This document shows positions 5,267-6,816 of a stretch of 6,816 nt of DNA, one piece after another; within the stretch, counting starts at the first letter, position 1; each line of letters begins with the position of its first letter. The stretch is from Desulfurococcales archaeon (lineage in GTDB: Archaea > Thermoproteota > Thermoprotei_A > Sulfolobales > Ignisphaeraceae), in NCBI GenBank assembly GCA_027037025.1, contig JALWBS010000125.1, forward strand, positions 1 to 6,816, given 5' to 3'. The position numbers were made by a program, and so were the translations under genes. The notes under the pieces were generated by a model that saw only the letters and a list, made by a program, of their open reading frames with translations, was not told the origin of the DNA and did no database searches.

Positions 5267-5920
5267 TTACAGCACCTCTATGGCTGGGCTACTCGTTGTT
5301 TTAACGTAGATCTTTGAGAAAGTGAGTAGTGGTCTCTTAACCTTGTTCTCCACATAGTTGAGCACGGTCATCGCGTTGTCTACCAGCTTCGGAATCTCCA
5401 TGGTCTCCACACCGATTTTACACGCAACGAATGGTTGATCACGTGAGAAGAGTCTTGTAGCATTACGGTAGCGCTCTATGAACTTCGCTATGTCTGCATT
5501 GGGTGGTATTGGTATCGGGGCTTTACCCCGAGGTCCCAGCGCTGGGCCCAAGATCCTTCCAGCGATTGCCATGAGATCCGCTCTGACGAGAACCCAGTCG
5601 CATTCCTGGGCAAGTTTCTTAGCCGCTTTCTTATCGAATTTCGAGACTTCGTCCTTAGATAGAACCTTGTACGCACCGCACTTCTTGGCTTCTTCAGCCA
5701 TGGTGCCTTCGGCGACGACGCAGATCTTAACCTCTTTACCTAGGCCGTGAGGAAGTACCACCGCGTCTCTGAATCTGAATTCGGGGTGCTTCCTCACATC
5801 TATTCCTCGGAAACTCACTATTAGTTCCACGCTTTGAACGTATTTCCACGGTTTCTTGGCTGCGATCGCGTACGAGATAGCCTTAGTCAATGGATCCCGT
5901 AAGCTCTCTAGAGAGCTCAT
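5267..5920 (-). CDS. rpl1: Large ribosomal subunit protein uL1 (L1)
   Basis: uL1 forms the mobile L1 stalk near the ribosomal E site and in archaea also represses its own mRNA. The 217-residue protein has the usual two-domain plan: domain I from residues 1-65 and 160-217 (QSVELIVSFRGID at 29-41), and domain II from about 66-155, which includes the L1 signature GRILGPALGPRGKAPIP at 121-137. The ATG at 5920 is preferred over an in-frame GTG at 5950 because AGGGGT lies 6 nt before it and because the family N-terminus begins there; the GTG would overlap rpl11 by 28 nt. It starts 2 nt after the rpl11 stop. A perfect hairpin takes in part of its start codon. Confidence 0.97.
   Translation of the reverse strand: MSSLESLRDPLTKAISYAIAAKKPWKYVQSVELIVSFRGIDVRKHPEFRFRDAVVLPHGLGKEVKICVVAEGTMAEEAKKCGAYKVLSKDEVSKFDKKAAKKLAQECDWVLVRADLMAIAGRILGPALGPRGKAPIPIPPNADIAKFIERYRNATRLFSRDQPFVACKIGVETMEIPKLVDNAMTVLNYVENKVKRPLLTFSKIYVKTTSSPAIEVL
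5273..5278 (-). promoter_or_regulatory. Shine-Dalgarno site of rpl10 inside rpl1
   Basis: GAGGTG on the minus strand lies in the last codons of rpl1, 7 nt before the rpl10 ATG. The rpl1 TAA falls between the two, a layout for termination-reinitiation. It decides the start of the N-terminally long uL10. Confidence 0.7.
5900..5919 (-). promoter_or_regulatory. Hairpin over the rpl1 start codon, candidate L1 operator
   Basis: Right behind the rpl1 start the sequence AGCTCTCTAGAGAGCT (5917-5902) is a perfect 16-nt palindrome. As mRNA it folds into a 6-bp stem with loop CUAG, extended to 8 pairs by the U and G of the AUG (U5919-A5900 and G5918-U5901). Established knowledge: in Methanococcus vannielii, L1 represses translation by binding an mRNA site about 30 nt inside its own gene. 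That this hairpin plays such a role is inference; I did not establish the sequence match to the L1-binding motif of 23S rRNA. Confidence 0.4.
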
Positions 5921-5922
5921 TG

Positions 5923-6444
5923 TTATACCCCTGCGTACGCACCTCTCCACTGCTCCTCATATTTCTTAAACAGCTCGTCGTGAACGCCCTCGTTTATCTC
6001 CTGAATAACTTGCTTAGGATCCTTACCATCAACGGTTAACCCTATAGCCCTAGCCGTACCCAAGATAGTTTTCACTGCTGCCTTGAGGGACTTCGCGGTT
6101 AGCTGAGGTTTCTTCATGATGGCGATCTTGATCACGTCCTCGAGCTTTACGTCGCCGACCTTCTTATGCATGGGGTCTCCCGACGGCTCGGTTGCTCCAG
6201 CGTATTTGAGTAGTAAGCTTGTTGTTGTTGGTAACCCTAGCTCTATCCTATAGTTCTTGGTGTCGAGATCCACGTATATCTTGACATCAACCGTGAGCCC
6301 TTCGTAAGGTTTGGTAATCTCATTGATTTTCGCAACCACTTCGGATGGGTTCAGCCCTACCTCTGTTAACGCTGGACCTAAAGGAGGTGCGGTCGAGGCC
6401 TTGCCTCCCTCGACCTGGACCTTGATCACCTTTACCTTAGGCAC
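5923..6444 (-). CDS. rpl11: Large ribosomal subunit protein uL11 (L11)
   Basis: uL11 binds the GTPase-associated centre of 23S rRNA at the base of the stalk, next to uL10. The protein has the N-terminal domain with VEGGKAS (11-17) and the PPLGPAL loop (20-26), then the C-terminal rRNA-binding domain with [20 protein letters not shown] (71-90), IKIAIMKKP (105-113) and [14 protein letters not shown] (127-140). I place the start at GTG 6444 (173 residues, MPKVKVIKV...), because GGTGA lies 6 nt upstream and the N-terminus then lines up with the crenarchaeal form MPTKSIKI. A GTG at 6450 (175 residues) is the alternative, but its only SD-like bases would be too close. The gene overlaps the end of spt5 by 8 nt and is followed by rpl1. 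Confidence 0.97.
   Translation of the reverse strand: MPKVKVIKVQVEGGKASTAPPLGPALTEVGLNPSEVVAKINEITKPYEGLTVDVKIYVDLDTKNYRIELGLPTTTSLLLKYAGATEPSGDPMHKKVGDVKLEDVIKIAIMKKPQLTAKSLKAAVKTILGTARAIGLTVDGKDPKQVIQEINEGVHDELFKKYEEQWRGAYAGV
5927..5932 (-). promoter_or_regulatory. Shine-Dalgarno site of rpl1 inside rpl11
   Basis: AGGGGT on the minus strand covers the last codons of rpl11 (Gly-Val-stop) and lies 6 nt before the rpl1 ATG at 5920. It supports that ATG over the upstream GTG at 5950. Confidence 0.6.
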
Positions 6445-6816
6445 CTCCACTCACCTTCCTAACGGGTCTTACGTAGTCTACTGGCACAGTTATTGTAACC
6501 GGGTAGCTAGCCTCTAAAATCGTTAGAGAAACCTCCTTGCGATTCCTATCAATGCTGACTATCCGCGCTCTCATGTTCTTGAATGGTCCAGCAACGATCT
6601 CAACCTCTTCACCCTCCTTGAGAATCTCGATGAGAGGCTTGGGCTTAAGCATCTTCTCAAGATCTTCCCACTTCAGGGTGCCAGAAGCCCTACCACGAAC
6701 GTGCTTCAACCCTCTTATAGCTTCGTACACAACGTGTAGTCCTGGGGCTTCTATTATTATGTACCCACGTATATCGGGAGGTACGACGATCGAGTATATG
6801 GGTAGATTCTTCACTC
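6437..6816 (-). CDS. spt5: Transcription elongation factor Spt5 (NusG), C-terminal part
   Basis: Archaeal Spt5 pairs with Spt4, binds the RNA polymerase clamp and raises processivity; its KOW domain contacts the nascent RNA or ribosome. The fragment of about 126 codons shows the end of the NGN domain ([20 protein letters not shown], about 4-23, then [13 protein letters not shown]) and one KOW domain (about 66-118, with [19 protein letters not shown] and a closing VPVDYVRP). Archaeal Spt5 is usually about 150 residues, so roughly 25-30 N-terminal residues lie past the right edge. The GTG at 6814 is probably an internal valine, not the start. It heads the visible operon, and its stop overlaps rpl11. 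Linkage with rpl11 is common in archaea, often with secE upstream, which is not visible here. Confidence 0.93.
   Translation of the reverse strand, partial: VKNLPIYSIVVPPDIRGYIIIEAPGLHVVYEAIRGLKHVRGRASGTLKWEDLEKMLKPKPLIEILKEGEEVEIVAGPFKNMRARIVSIDRNRKEVSLTILEASYPVTITVPVDYVRPVRKVSGGA
6451..6455 (-). promoter_or_regulatory. Shine-Dalgarno site of rpl11 inside spt5
   Basis: GGTGA on the minus strand lies in the final codons of spt5, 6 nt before GTG 6444 and directly against GTG 6450. Normal spacing favours the 6444 start. Confidence 0.5.

Overview
The window looks like a chromosomal segment of a thermophilic archaeon, most likely a crenarchaeote (Thermoproteota). The evidence is the protein types (an archaeal Spt5 next to archaeal uL11, uL1 and P0-type uL10 with an acidic tail ending in LAALFG), TATA boxes about 25-33 bp before predicted transcript starts, Shine-Dalgarno sites of the GAGGTG/GGGG type before genes inside operons, and an archaeal-type tRNA-Thr with discriminator U. 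I do not assign a genus.

Layout from left to right: (1) Positions 1-854, minus strand: the N-terminal 284 codons of an exported protein that runs off the left edge. It has a clear signal peptide, a long beta-rich region, and then the start of an alpha/beta domain resembling gingipain-type (C25) peptidases. (2) Positions 855-1236: a 380-bp gap with the promoter of that gene and several inverted repeats, but no convincing gene. (3) Positions 1237-2885, minus strand: pdxS-pdxT, the two subunits of the DXP-independent pyridoxal 5'-phosphate synthase, 2 bp apart and probably translationally coupled. (4) Positions 2943-3309: an AT-rich gap holding the pdxS promoter and a strong inverted repeat just upstream of it. 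(5) Positions 3310-3386, minus strand: tRNA-Thr(TGT) with an encoded CCA end. (6) Positions 3453-4148, plus strand: a SIS-domain 6-phospho-3-hexuloisomerase (hxlB-like), divergent from the tRNA over one shared TATA-like box. (7) Positions 4174-6816, minus strand: spt5 (cut by the right edge)-rpl11-rpl1-rpl10, a tightly packed transcription/translation operon converging on hxlB. The usual fourth ribosomal gene, rpl12, does not follow rpl10.

Functionally, PdxS condenses ribose 5-phosphate (or ribulose 5-phosphate), glyceraldehyde 3-phosphate and ammonia, and PdxT supplies the ammonia from glutamine. HxlB belongs to the ribulose monophosphate route that many archaea use to make pentose phosphates, so the two loci may be linked through pentose phosphate supply; that link is inference. 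The spt5 operon joins an RNA polymerase elongation factor to the ribosomal stalk base (uL11, uL10) and L1 stalk (uL1). The best candidates for something new are the perfect hairpin that takes in part of the rpl1 start codon (possible L1 autoregulation), the inverted repeats upstream of pdxS and of the exported protein gene, the missing rpl12, and the truncated C25-like exported protein. I see no CRISPR array, insertion sequence or clear defence system.
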